Of a stretch of 39,380 bases of DNA, positions 1 to 7,332 are shown piece after piece. This stretch comes from M55B144 sp964550615 (GTDB lineage Bacteria > Bipolaricaulota > Bipolaricaulia > UBA7950 > UBA9294), in NCBI GenBank assembly GCA_964550615.1, contig CAZKAB010000016.1, forward strand, positions 1-39,380, given 5' to 3'. Within the stretch, counting starts at the first letter, position 1; every line of letters starts with the position of its first letter. The position numbers were made by a program, and so were the translations under genes. Under the pieces are notes generated by a model. That model worked only from the letters and a program-made list of their open reading frames with translations, had not been told where the DNA came from and did no database searches.

Positions 1-10
1 CTGGATCTCT

Positions 11-1330
11 CTAGCCGCCGACTATGAGGCCGAACAGCTTGCCGGTGAGGGTGGCGGCGACCACGACGAGCGACACATAGGCGATCGTCTTCTTTGTTCC
101 GATGACTTTGCGGATAACGAGCATGTTCGGAAGCGACAGCGCCGGACCCGCGAGGAGAAGGGCGAGCGCCGGTCCGTGTCCCATTCCCGCGCCTTGGAGT
201 CCCTGCAAGATCGGGATTTCGGTCAACGTGGCGAAGTACATGAACGCGCCCGCGACGCTGGCGACTCCGTTTGCCAGCCACGAATTCCCGCCCACGCTGT
301 GGCTGATCCAATCGGGCGGAATCAGCGCCAGGTGTCCGGGACGGCCGAGAAGAAACCCGGCAACGAGGACACCGCCGAACAGATACGGGAGAATCAGCTT
401 GGCATACGACCAACTCGACCCGCCCCACTCCTTGATCTCCCTATTGCTGAACCACATCCGCAGGAGGACAAGCAAGACGACAAGGAACAACGCGGCGATG
501 TACAACCGAGCGTGGTAGATTTCGGTGTAAAGGGAAGGGGCGTAGGAGATGCTCGAGATCTGCGACTTGTCGAGCGAGATAATACTGTCTCCACCGCCTG
601 CAGGCTTGTAGAGGAGGGCACTGGAGGTCTCACCCGCACGAGTGGCTGAGATTGTCTGCCCTTGAACAGTGTGGATCTCAATCGACCCGGGGGTGCCCCA
701 ATTGGCGAAGACGAGGATGGCGATCATCACTGCGATATAAGTTGCCGTCTTCCACAACGGTCGAGCGACCTTCTCTTCGGCCATCGCCATCGCGGCATCC
801 TTCTTTGCGCTCTCCTCTTTGCGGAACAGAATGTGCATGGCGATGCCGATCACTATCGAGAAGACAATTGCGCCGATCGCCCGCGCCAAGCCGAGTTGGA
901 TCCCAAGGACGCGCGCGGTGAGAATAATCGCAAGGATGTTGATCGCCGGACCGGAGTAGAGGAAGGCGATTGCCGGCCCGAGTCCGGCACCGCGCTTGTA
1001 GATGCCGGCAAAAAGGGGCAGCACCGTGCACGAGCACACGGCGAGGATGGCCCCCGACACGGAAGCGACGCCGTAAGCAACGGTCTTTCGTGCCTGCGCA
1101 CCGAGGTACTTGATCACGCTCGCCTGACTGATGAACACGGCGATGGCGCCGGCAATGAAGAACGCGGGGACGAGGCATTTGAGGACATGCTGTCGCGCGT
1201 ACTCTTGTAGCATTAGCAGGGATTCCATACCGGAACGCCTTATCACTGGGTCGGTGAACGGAATCAAGTAGGCTGCAAGAAAGACCGCCACAATTCCTGC
1301 AAAGATCTTGAGTTCTTTGGAAATCCTCAA
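11..1330 (-). CDS. ArsP/DUF318-type permease (metal or metalloid efflux)
   Basis: Predicted 439-residue inner-membrane permease. Hydrophobic helices fill the N-terminal 170 residues and about residues 275-439. A polar stretch (about 213-270) between them may be an external loop. The motif AVCSCTVLPLF (Cys99, Cys101) in an early helix is characteristic of the DUF318/ArsP permease family, whose members export organoarsenicals or other thiophilic metals. The start is TTG at 1330, overlapping the TGA of the upstream ArsR gene by four bases (TTGA). A GAGGTGA Shine-Dalgarno lies six bases upstream, inside the regulator gene. This tight coupling argues that the permease is co-transcribed with, and controlled by, the thiol-bearing ArsR protein. 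The family is clear; the substrate (As, Sb, organoarsenic, Cu/Zn) is not decidable here. Confidence 0.88.
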   Translation of the reverse strand: MRISKELKIFAGIVAVFLAAYLIPFTDPVIRRSGMESLLMLQEYARQHVLKCLVPAFFIAGAIAVFISQASVIKYLGAQARKTVAYGVASVSGAILAVCSCTVLPLFAGIYKRGAGLGPAIAFLYSGPAINILAIILTARVLGIQLGLARAIGAIVFSIVIGIAMHILFRKEESAKKDAAMAMAEEKVARPLWKTATYIAVMIAILVFANWGTPGSIEIHTVQGQTISATRAGETSSALLYKPAGGGDSIISLDKSQISSISYAPSLYTEIYHARLYIAALFLVVLLVLLRMWFSNREIKEWGGSSWSYAKLILPYLFGGVLVAGFLLGRPGHLALIPPDWISHSVGGNSWLANGVASVAGAFMYFATLTEIPILQGLQGAGMGHGPALALLLAGPALSLPNMLVIRKVIGTKKTIAYVSLVVVAATLTGKLFGLIVGG

Positions 1331-1710
1331 TTACTGTCACCTCGTTTGTTATCCGCCTGCTCAGGCGCCACGTGTGGGCGCACGATGTGCTGCCGCGTTG
1401 GTTGTCCCGCGAGACGATCCACTAGATGGAGTAGCTCAATGACGCGCGGGGAAGAAAGGCAATGCATTGTCTTCACACCTTCACGGCGGGAGATGATTAG
1501 TCCGGCTCGCCGCAGGGCTGTCAGGTGGCGCGAGATCCCGGACTGGTCGAGTTCGAAAAGCGGCTCTATTTCGCAGGAACATCGCTCATGATCGGAGAGC
1601 AGTCTCAAGATAGCGATGCGAATCGGATGCGCGAGCGCCGCGCCGATCTCGGCGATTGTGGGATCGAGAGAATCATCTCTTGCGTTGGGTTCTATGCTTT
1701 CATGCACCAT
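1327..1710 (-). CDS. ArsR/SmtB-family metalloregulator
   Basis: Predicted 127-residue winged-helix repressor. Residues 25-85 hold the ArsR fold: a helix with AALAHPIRIAILRLL, then ERCSCEIEP with Cys44-x-Cys46, then the recognition helix region QSGISRHLTALRRAG and the wing. A Cys-x-Cys pair in the helix before the recognition helix is the thiol site of As(III)/Sb(III)-sensing ArsR proteins (family knowledge). I chose the ATG at 1710 because a TTGACA/TAATAT promoter ends seven bases before it and the domain is complete from there. The frame stays open to an ATG at 1815, which would add 35 residues including two cysteines. The gene heads an operon with the permease and probably represses it. No Shine-Dalgarno is visible, so the message is probably leaderless. 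Confidence 0.88.
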   Translation of the reverse strand: MVHESIEPNARDDSLDPTIAEIGAALAHPIRIAILRLLSDHERCSCEIEPLFELDQSGISRHLTALRRAGLIISRREGVKTMHCLSSPRVIELLHLVDRLAGQPTRQHIVRPHVAPEQADNKRGDSN

Positions 1711-1719
1711 ATTGCATAT
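1709..1719. promoter_or_regulatory. Candidate ArsR operator
   Basis: ATAT-TGC-ATAT, an AT-rich imperfect dyad, overlaps both the edge of the -10 box and the ATG of arsR. ArsR repressors commonly bind AT-rich dyads at their own promoter, so autorepression is plausible. The dyad is short and could be chance. Confidence 0.35.
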
Positions 1720-1745
1720 ATTACTCTCGCACACCTTCTTGTCAA
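1718..1745 (-). promoter_or_regulatory. Promoter of the arsR-permease operon
   Basis: On the minus strand TTGACA (1745-1740), a 16-base spacer and TAATAT (1723-1718) form a good sigma-70-type promoter. The -10 box ends seven bases before the ATG at 1710, so the predicted transcript begins at the start codon itself. Confidence 0.6.
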
Positions 1746-1830
1746 GGCGCACATGATCCGAGGCATGAGGCAGCAACGGGTAATGGCTGACAATAGGGAA
1801 GAAGTGGAAAAGCACGCGCTCACAGGCGGA

Positions 1831-1871
1831 TTTCTTGACGCTCCCTGCGCGAGCGATAGCGAGTGGGGAAG
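1831..1871. repeat. Repeat X, copy 1
   Basis: Copy 1 of a degenerate element with a core like GCGAGCGATAGCGAGTGGG. Related copies are at 1985-2031 and 2175-2224. Each is preceded by a phrase such as cttgacgctccctg or cttggcgctccctg. Confidence 0.5.
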
Positions 1872-1874
1872 AAA

Positions 1875-1939
1875 AACTCTACTCTTGCAAAGCCCTGTCT
1901 GCCCAAACACCGGCAGACAGGGTGCCAAGGAAAGACTAA
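1875..1939. repeat. Repeat Y, copy 1, with perfect 11-bp hairpin
   Basis: Contains CCCTGTCTGCC (1893-1903), an 8-base loop and GGCAGACAGGG (1912-1922), a perfect 11-bp inverted repeat, followed by ccaaggaaag. The surrounding sequence recurs at 2085-2160. There is no T-run directly after the stem, so terminator function is doubtful. Confidence 0.6.
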
Positions 1940-1984
1940 GCAGGTAAAGAGAAGAAGCCGCCAAAACTCAATAGACATGGCTTT

Positions 1985-2031
1985 CCTAGCGGTCTTTGCG
2001 TCTTGAGTGAGCGACAGCGAGCGGGCGAGAG
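1985..2031. repeat. Repeat X, copy 2
   Basis: Shares the core GTGAGCGACAGCGAGCGGGC and the following gagagaa with copy 3. It is preceded by a tctttgcgtctt phrase typical of low-complexity intergenic repeats. Confidence 0.5.
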
Positions 2032-2084
2032 AAACTGCTTGTATTCCTCGCAGAGGCGGAAACAGCAATGAGTGAAGAGTGACT

Positions 2085-2160
2085 GGAAGAAGACAATAGT
2101 CTTGCTCTTGCAGAGACCTGTCTTCCGGTGCCCTGGCAGACAGGGCGCAAAGGAAAGCGG
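2085..2160. repeat. Repeat Y, copy 2
   Basis: Copy of the element at 1875-1939: gaagaaga, then ctcttgcagag, then cctgtctt, then GGCAGACAGGG, then caaaggaaag. The hairpin arms have diverged (left arm ACCTGTCTTCC), leaving about 7 bp of stem. Confidence 0.55.
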
Positions 2161-2174
2161 GACAATTAGAGGTA

Positions 2175-2224
2175 TTTCTTGGCGCTCCCTGGGCCTTAAG
2201 CGAGTGATAACGAGCGGACGAGAG
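2175..2224. repeat. Repeat X, copy 3
   Basis: Starts tttcttggcgctccctgggc and continues with the core AGCGAGTGATAACGAGCGGA and gagagaa. It completes an X-Y-X-Y-X alternation across about 400 bases. Confidence 0.5.
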
Positions 2225-2403
2225 AATAGCATTCTATCATCCGCAAGCGGAAGCCTGTTACCGGCGCCAAACAGCGAAAGACGAAAAGGCAGCCTGTCCC
2301 CGTTATTCACCTCTTCACGGGTCTCGTTATCTTCGTGATCTTCGTGGTGAAATTGCCTTCCATTCTGGTCATTTCAGGGCGCTGAAGACACCGGCAGCGT
2401 GCT

Positions 2404-3306
2404 CTAGGGGATTGGAAACCGTCTACGCCGTTTGATCTGCGAAAGGAGCATTCCTGTGAGCATCAATGCCGCTCCGACAAGACCGCGCGCGGACATGGTT
2501 TCGCCGAGGATGACCCAGCCGCCGAAGGCCGCGAACACCGCCTCCAGGCTCATGATGATCCCGGCAGGCGCGGGAGCGACGTGTTGCTGCCCTATTACTT
2601 GCAGCGTGTACGCCACGCCAACGGAAAGGATCCCGGCGTAGCCGATCGCCCACCCAACATGCATCACGCCGGAGAGCGTCACATGCTCGGCGAAACCGGC
2701 CACGATCAGACTGAGCACGGCGCAAATTGAATACTCCGAAACCGCAATTACGAGAGGGTCCAGCTTGCCGGCCAGCCACCCCACCACCTGAACCTGAAAC
2801 GCCCAACCTACAGCGCTCAACAGGCAGAGCCCGTCGCCGGGAGCGAGAGCGATTCCACGGGTGACGCTCATTAAGTAGAGGCCGCCCGCCGCCGCCAAGC
2901 ATCCGATCCACACGGTTCGAGGCACGCGTTGCCCGCGAGTAAGTCCGAGGATCGGCACGAACACCACGTAGAGACCGGTGATCAAGCCGGCTTTGCCGGC
3001 CGTTGTATGGATGAGGGCGATCTGTTGCAGTGAGATCGAGGCAAACAAGATCAATCCAAGAAGACCGCAGCCGATAATCACTTCCGGCCTTGTGGCCGGC
3101 TTCCGGGGCGGATTGGATCTCTTCCTTCGATTGACGAGGAGGATTGGCACAAGTACCAGGGCTCCGAGCAAGAAGCGGACGCCATTGAAGAAGAACGGCC
3201 CCACATAGTCCATGCCCACTCGCTGGGCGACAAAGGCAAAACCCCAGATCACCGCGGCAAGGAAAAGGAACGTGATGGATATTACATTCTGTCTGTTGTT
3301 GTCCAT
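2404..3306 (-). CDS. EamA/DMT-family transporter
   Basis: Predicted 300-residue inner-membrane transporter of the drug/metabolite superfamily. Hydrophobic helices repeat throughout, giving two EamA-type halves. The first begins FLFLAAVIWGFAFVAQRVG at the N-terminus. The second includes AVGWAFQVQVVGWLAG and ends in ILGETMSARGLVGAALML, a common C-terminal signature of the family. The ATG at 3306 (MDNNRQNV) immediately precedes the first helix. The open frame upstream (to 3492) encodes an arginine-rich stretch without domain features. No good Shine-Dalgarno is present. A TAGAAT box lies 16 bases upstream of the ATG, so a very short leader is possible. The gene stands alone, divergent from the phosphoesterase. 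Substrate unknown. Confidence 0.85.
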   Translation of the reverse strand: MDNNRQNVISITFLFLAAVIWGFAFVAQRVGMDYVGPFFFNGVRFLLGALVLVPILLVNRRKRSNPPRKPATRPEVIIGCGLLGLILFASISLQQIALIHTTAGKAGLITGLYVVFVPILGLTRGQRVPRTVWIGCLAAAGGLYLMSVTRGIALAPGDGLCLLSAVGWAFQVQVVGWLAGKLDPLVIAVSEYSICAVLSLIVAGFAEHVTLSGVMHVGWAIGYAGILSVGVAYTLQVIGQQHVAPAPAGIIMSLEAVFAAFGGWVILGETMSARGLVGAALMLTGMLLSQIKRRRRFPIP

Positions 3307-3422
3307 AGCTCGATCAGGAGTGATTCTAGCAGAACGACGGGCCGAATGGGATAGGAGAAGCCGATGGCGCAAGCGGCCATCTCCAGTCTCCGAGCAAATG
3401 CGCCTTGCATGTCGCATGCCCC

Positions 3423-3450
3423 TTGACATCCTCCTCGGGTAAGCTACTCT
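3423..3450 (+). promoter_or_regulatory. Promoter of the metallophosphoesterase gene
   Basis: TTGACA (3423-3428), 16 bases, TACTCT (3445-3450). The predicted transcription start near 3457 lies six bases before the ATG at 3463, which would make a near-leaderless message. Confidence 0.5.
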
Positions 3451-3462
3451 CTCTTGACTGAA

Positions 3463-4428
3463 ATGCAATCGATCGCTGTCACAGACCTTCACGGCAACCT
3501 GCGGCTCTACGAGCTCCTGTTTCGCATTGCGGAAACATGGAAGATTTCTTCGGTCTTCATCACCGGAGACCTCGCCCCGACTATGGCGACCTCACGGGAT
3601 GTGGGGTGGGAGGACGAGGAAGATGCCGCTCTAATTCAGCGTGAGTTCCTCAAGAAACAGCTTGCGCCCCTTGTTGGAGCATTTTTGGCGCGGCATCGGC
3701 ACACGCACGTATACGCAATCATGGGAAACGACGATCGTCGTGTGAACGAACCGATTCTGACCGAACTCGATGAGGATGTGCCGAACTTCCACGTAGTCGA
3801 TGACCGTTTGATCGTCTTGCACGAGTCAAAGCAGATTCGATCGTTCTTCGCAAAGAGCGTTCCTCTCTTGTATGTGGCCGGCTACCCGTATGTTCCGCCG
3901 GGAAGCGGCCTGCTTATGGATTGGGTGAAGTACGAGAACGATGTGCGCTTGGCCCCGATCAACATGGATCCTTGCATGAACATATACGACGTCGGAGTTC
4001 TCTCCGTAGAGTCTCCTCCGTCAACGACAATCGCCGATGACCTGGAAGACTTCGGTTCCTACCTGGATCGATGTGGCCGGAGCGAGCAAGTCGACTACGA
4101 CCCGACAATTACGATACACTTGTTTCACGCGCCGCCTTACGATACCGCCCTGGACTGGATCTCCCCTCAAGGCGGCTACGCGCTTCTTCCACTGCCGAAT
4201 CATATTGGAAGTACGGAAATCCGTCGCTTCATCGAGCGTCGGCACCCGTACGTCGCCTTGTGCGGTCATTGTCACGAGGCACCGGTGTACGGCAACTACC
4301 GCATGCAGATCGGAGACACGTGGTGCGTCAATCCAGGGAGTCAGGCAGCGACAAATGTTCTCAGTGTGGTTCAATTCGACGTGTTTCAGCCGGCGAACAT
4401 GAAGCAGTTCTACATAAACGCGGAGTAA
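3463..4428 (+). CDS. Calcineurin-like metallophosphoesterase
   Basis: Predicted 321-residue cytosolic phosphoesterase. The dinuclear-metal motifs of the superfamily appear in order: DLHGN (Asp8, His10), FITGDLAP (Asp36), IMGNDDR, and near the C-terminus CGHCHEAPVYG followed by NPGSQA. The GHCH motif and NPGS resemble YfcE/Icc-type phosphodiesterases. At 321 residues it is longer than the smallest family members, with an insert around residues 130-230. I chose ATG 3463 because no Shine-Dalgarno exists and a -10 box ends 12 bases upstream; a TTG at 3454 is in frame and could be used instead. The 3' end overlaps the convergent nucleotidyltransferase frame by 68 bases. The substrate (cyclic nucleotide, nucleotide, phosphoprotein) cannot be told. 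Confidence 0.85.
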   Translation: MQSIAVTDLHGNLRLYELLFRIAETWKISSVFITGDLAPTMATSRDVGWEDEEDAALIQREFLKKQLAPLVGAFLARHRHTHVYAIMGNDDRRVNEPILTELDEDVPNFHVVDDRLIVLHESKQIRSFFAKSVPLLYVAGYPYVPPGSGLLMDWVKYENDVRLAPINMDPCMNIYDVGVLSVESPPSTTIADDLEDFGSYLDRCGRSEQVDYDPTITIHLFHAPPYDTALDWISPQGGYALLPLPNHIGSTEIRRFIERRHPYVALCGHCHEAPVYGNYRMQIGDTWCVNPGSQAATNVLSVVQFDVFQPANMKQFYINAE

Positions 4429-4984
4429 GCGATACCTGCGTCCGGTGTGTCGGATACGGCTCCAATGCCCCCGATCGCGCGGGGCCGCCCCGCCATAGGC
4501 AGAGAGGGGCGGCCCACGAGCTATGAAGGACAGCGCCGAATCCGCGACCTTCCCGCTCTTCTTCCAGATCCACGACGTGGACATCGAGGAGCGATGACAG
4601 ACTGCAGAACCCCGTTAAGCGGCGGTATCCGTTGGTGAGGGCGAGGTCCACGAGCCTAATCACTCGGTCGGCCTCGGCGCAGCGGCGATCGACAACGACG
4701 ATAACATCAATGTCGGACCCCGGCCCAGCGGTGTCGGTGATAGCGCTGCCGTGCACATATACTGCGCGAAAGGTTGCTCCAAGTTCGCCGAGATACCAAG
4801 CGACCGCCTTGGCCAGCGCGTAGCGAAACGCACTGTGTGTCTGAAGATCGCCGCACAAGATAAGGTCAAGGACGGCCTCCCGGTCGACGTTCGATCGGCG
4901 TGCACACTGTTCGAGCGCCCGCTCAAGAACCGGCGTTATGACCAGTTCAGAGCTGAGAAGGCCGCTTGGGGCTTCGATGAGCAT
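4361..4984 (-). CDS. MNT-type nucleotidyltransferase domain protein
   Basis: Predicted 207-residue protein. Residues 65-140 carry the polymerase-beta-like minimal nucleotidyltransferase core: VYVHGSAITDTAGPGSDIDV (Gly79-Ser80, Asp91, Asp93), with a third acidic strand at LLDVHVV (Asp134). The N-terminal 65 residues are helical. The ATG at 4984 has an AGAGGAA Shine-Dalgarno and lies only 11 bases after the gdhA stop, so the two are surely one operon. From about residue 155 the sequence looks unlike a domain (tryptophan-, proline- and arginine-rich). There the reading frame passes through a perfect 10-bp GC inverted repeat (4482-4491/4506-4515) and then lies antisense to the phosphoesterase 3' end, so the C-terminus may have been altered by rearrangement. 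No HEPN partner is adjacent. Target unknown. Confidence 0.75.
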   Translation of the reverse strand: MLIEAPSGLLSSELVITPVLERALEQCARRSNVDREAVLDLILCGDLQTHSAFRYALAKAVAWYLGELGATFRAVYVHGSAITDTAGPGSDIDVIVVVDRRCAEADRVIRLVDLALTNGYRRLTGFCSLSSLLDVHVVDLEEEREGRGFGAVLHSSWAAPLCLWRGGPARSGALEPYPTHRTQVSLTPRLCRTASCSPAETRRIEPH

Positions 4985-4995
4985 CAGTTCCTCTC

Positions 4996-6297
4996 TTACG
5001 GGAAGATTCCACGTAGGCGGATTGCGGCGGCGACTCTTTCTACTCCAAGGATGAACGCGGCAAGCCGGAGGGAGACATTCCTCTCTTCGGCAAGTGACCA
5101 CACCTCGCCCAGCGCCTTCTCGAGGATCCGCGCCAGCCGTTCCTTCGTTTCGGCCGCCTCCCACGCGAAGCACTGCAGGTTCTGCACCCATTCGAAGTAG
5201 GAACATACCACACCGCCCGCGTTGGCAAGGATGTCGGGAACAACGACAACTCCCTTCTCGCCGAGAATAAGGTCCGCCTCCGGTGTCGTCGGTCCGTTCG
5301 CTCCCTCCACAATCACTCGAGCGCGCACGTCCTTGGAGTTGCGTGCCGTTATCTGTCCTTCCAGGGCCGCCGGAATGAGCACATCCGCATCTACGGCAAG
5401 CAGTTCGTCGCTCGTTATTGGCTCTGTCCCAGTCGCATCGTAGCCGGCAAGGAGATGTCCGGGAGAGTCTTGTACATAGGCGACGACGTCCGGGATACTA
5501 AGACCGGCCGGTGAGTATATGCCGCAGGAGACGTCACTGATGGCGATGATTTTTGCCCCGTGTGAGGCGAGGAACTGCGCTGCAACAGCCCCGACGTTCC
5601 CAAACCCTTGGATAGCCACGCGAGCACCTTCGACGTTGATTCCCAACCGCTTCAAGACGTCGAGCGTAATGAATGTTACACCGAGGCCGGTCGCCTCGCG
5701 CCTACCGACGGCACCGCCGAGCTCGATCGACTTGCCGGTGACGATGCCGGGGACCGCCTCGCCGGACAACAGCGCGGCCGTGTCCACGATCCAGTTCATG
5801 ATCTCAGCGTTCGTGTTTACATCAGGAGCCGGGATGTCGCGTCGGACGCCGATAAGCGGATAGATCATCGCCGTGTAGCGGCGGGTCAATCGCTCCAGTT
5901 CGCGACCGGTCAGGGCGGTGGGATCGCACGCGACCCCGCCCTTCCCTCCGCCATAAGGGATGTTGACCACGGCGCACTTCCACGCCATCCATCCTGCAAG
6001 TGCCTTCACTTCATCGAGGGTTACCCCAGGGTGAAATCGAATCCCGCCCTTGCACGGCCCGCGAGCTGAGCTGTATTGAACGCGGTAACCGGTGAATACC
6101 TGAATCCTACCGTCGTCACGCACAATCGGTACGCTCACTTCGAGCGCACGTTCGGGACGACGGAGCACCTCCCACACATCTGCGGAAAACTTGGTGTACG
6201 GCTGTACGAGATCGAGCTGATCCAGCATCATCTCGTAGGGATTGATCTGTTCTACACTCACCCGTGTCGGGGTCTTTACTGTATCGTGAATCGCCAT
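4996..6297 (-). CDS. gdhA: Glutamate dehydrogenase
   Basis: Predicted 433-residue Glu/Leu/Phe/Val-type dehydrogenase, interconverting 2-oxoglutarate plus ammonia and glutamate; cytosolic and hexameric in the family. Visible motifs are the substrate-binding region GPCKGGIRFHP (Lys83), WMAWKCAVVNIPYGGGKGG (Lys107, catalytic Lys119), PAPDVNTNAEIMNWI, the Rossmann motif QGFGNVG, and the C-terminal PDILANAGGV. The length is that of the small hexameric class. The ATG at 6297 is preceded by a near-perfect AGGAGGTGA Shine-Dalgarno, so the 117 upstream residues of open frame are not coding. It is the first gene of an operon with the nucleotidyltransferase, and divergent from a Crp/Fnr regulator across 321 bases. 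NAD versus NADP preference cannot be read by eye. Confidence 0.95.
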   Translation of the reverse strand: MAIHDTVKTPTRVSVEQINPYEMMLDQLDLVQPYTKFSADVWEVLRRPERALEVSVPIVRDDGRIQVFTGYRVQYSSARGPCKGGIRFHPGVTLDEVKALAGWMAWKCAVVNIPYGGGKGGVACDPTALTGRELERLTRRYTAMIYPLIGVRRDIPAPDVNTNAEIMNWIVDTAALLSGEAVPGIVTGKSIELGGAVGRREATGLGVTFITLDVLKRLGINVEGARVAIQGFGNVGAVAAQFLASHGAKIIAISDVSCGIYSPAGLSIPDVVAYVQDSPGHLLAGYDATGTEPITSDELLAVDADVLIPAALEGQITARNSKDVRARVIVEGANGPTTPEADLILGEKGVVVVPDILANAGGVVCSYFEWVQNLQCFAWEAAETKERLARILEKALGEVWSLAEERNVSLRLAAFILGVERVAAAIRLRGIFP

Positions 6298-6618
6298 TTG
6301 GCGGTCACCTCCTGTCACGAAGAGCGTAGATTGACTTCGCTCCTCTTGCCATGGAACGCGACAGGAACGTGATTTGCGTCTTGCAGCCGTCGACCGGGCA
6401 ATCGCTCGCGAAAACGCGTCCTCGGTGTCGGGGTTGGCGTGTCGGTTGCCGCTCTTACGGTGGACACGCCGCCGCAAGTTAGTCTGTGAGCAGGCGCTCG
6501 ACGACCTGTCAAATGACAGTCTCGAAGGCGACGTAGCATAGCATCCGGGGCCTCCAGTCGCACATTGCTGCATTGTCTTGTTCCATTGCCGTACAGGGGC
6601 CGCTATCGTACGGTTGAA
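6298..6618. other. Divergent regulatory region gdhA / Crp-Fnr 1
   Basis: No gene. It holds the gdhA Shine-Dalgarno, a 14-bp palindrome at 6506-6519 and a -10-like TATCGT at 6604-6609 nine bases before the ATG at 6619. I found no convincing minus-strand promoter for gdhA by eye. Confidence 0.5.
6506..6519. promoter_or_regulatory. Palindromic candidate operator CTGTCAAATGACAG
   Basis: Perfect dyad CTGTC-AAAT-GACAG, with the 5-4-5 geometry of Fnr-type sites but a different half-site. It lies between gdhA and the divergent Crp/Fnr gene, so it could serve either. Binding protein unknown. Confidence 0.4.
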
Positions 6619-7332
6619 ATGAGACACATGCGAACGACAAGAGATCATACCGAAGAGAGATCCGTACTAGAGGACATGTTCGCGGCGCACCGCCCACTGC
6701 ACGTGCGATATGCCGCTGGAGAGCTCGTCACGCAGATCGGCAGCTACGCAGCCGGCGTTTACTTCGTTCAGGAGGGACTAGTGCAGGAAAGCAGTCCCGT
6801 ATGCCCGGTTGACAAGGAGGAAAGCGCGGTGGTCGAGGTGCTCGGCCCCGGCGAGCTTCTTGGGCTGGAACCTCTTCTTCCATGGGGGCAGGAGCTTTAC
6901 GTTTCGTCATCGCGCGCGCTTACCGAGACTTGCCTGTCGTTCATCGAGCGGTCGGCGCTTGCAACGGCCTGCGAGAACGATCAAGCGCTCGACAGGCAGA
7001 TCCAGGGATACCTTGTCGGGCGCCTGTATCGTGCGCGAGACGCGGCCAGCTTGCGCTTCGCGCCCGTGACCGAGCGGTTGCGCTTCCTCCTCCTTCGTTT
7101 GGCCGAGGCATGTGCCCCCGCAGCTGAGAGCGTTGTGCTGCCGGCTGAGATAGATCGCAGAGCTATCGCAGGGATTCTTGGGGTCGCCGCCAGTCGTGTC
7201 ACACGAGGGCTGCGCGCGCTCAACGTATGTGAGGATTCAGCGTGTCTAGTGGTGGATGTAGTGGCGATTGGGCGCGACTTGCGTCCGTTCTTCCTGCCGT
7301 ATTACAGAGTCTCTTCGATGATCGAGAGATAG
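6619..7332 (+). CDS. Crp/Fnr-family transcriptional regulator 1
   Basis: Predicted 237-residue regulator. A cyclic-nucleotide-binding-like beta roll covers residues 25-115 (GELVTQIGSYAAGVYFVQEG, then VLGPGELLGLEPL). A long dimer helix spans about 115-165, and a helix-turn-helix lies at about 178-200 (RRAIAGILGVAASRVTRGL). The cAMP pocket signature with Arg-Ser/Thr after the GEL motif is not present (QELYVSSSRAL instead), so cAMP is not an assured ligand. There is no Fnr-like N-terminal cysteine cluster. ATG 6619 is chosen from a -10-like box nine bases upstream; ATG 6628 is an alternative and neither has a Shine-Dalgarno. Its 3' end overlaps the convergent paralogue by 31 bases. The position beside gdhA and near glnA suggests nitrogen control (inference). 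Confidence 0.82.
   Translation: MRHMRTTRDHTEERSVLEDMFAAHRPLHVRYAAGELVTQIGSYAAGVYFVQEGLVQESSPVCPVDKEESAVVEVLGPGELLGLEPLLPWGQELYVSSSRALTETCLSFIERSALATACENDQALDRQIQGYLVGRLYRARDAASLRFAPVTERLRFLLLRLAEACAPAAESVVLPAEIDRRAIAGILGVAASRVTRGLRALNVCEDSACLVVDVVAIGRDLRPFFLPYYRVSSMIER

Larger units (their letters stand above)
1746..2403. other. Non-coding stretch with degenerate repeats
   Basis: No convincing gene lies between the arsR promoter and the end of the EamA transporter gene; open frames here lack start signals and domains. The stretch holds alternating copies of two degenerate repeats (listed separately) and, near 2325-2357, a reiterated atcttcgtg motif. It looks like accumulated intergenic repeat debris. 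Confidence 0.6.

Noticed and set aside
102..1210. Plus-strand open frames over the permease gene
   Set aside because: They are Arg/Pro/Ser-rich, have no domains and are antisense shadows of a clear membrane-protein gene.
1831..2224. CRISPR array
   Set aside because: Repeats are of two kinds, degenerate and of unequal length, with no regular spacers and no cas genes.
4482..4515. Terminator for the gdhA operon in the GC inverted repeat
   Set aside because: The 10-bp arms have no T-run on the minus strand and lie inside the nucleotidyltransferase frame.
6298..6648. N-terminal extension of glutamate dehydrogenase
   Set aside because: The frame is open, but the composition is Arg/Ser-rich and a near-perfect ribosome site marks ATG 6297.
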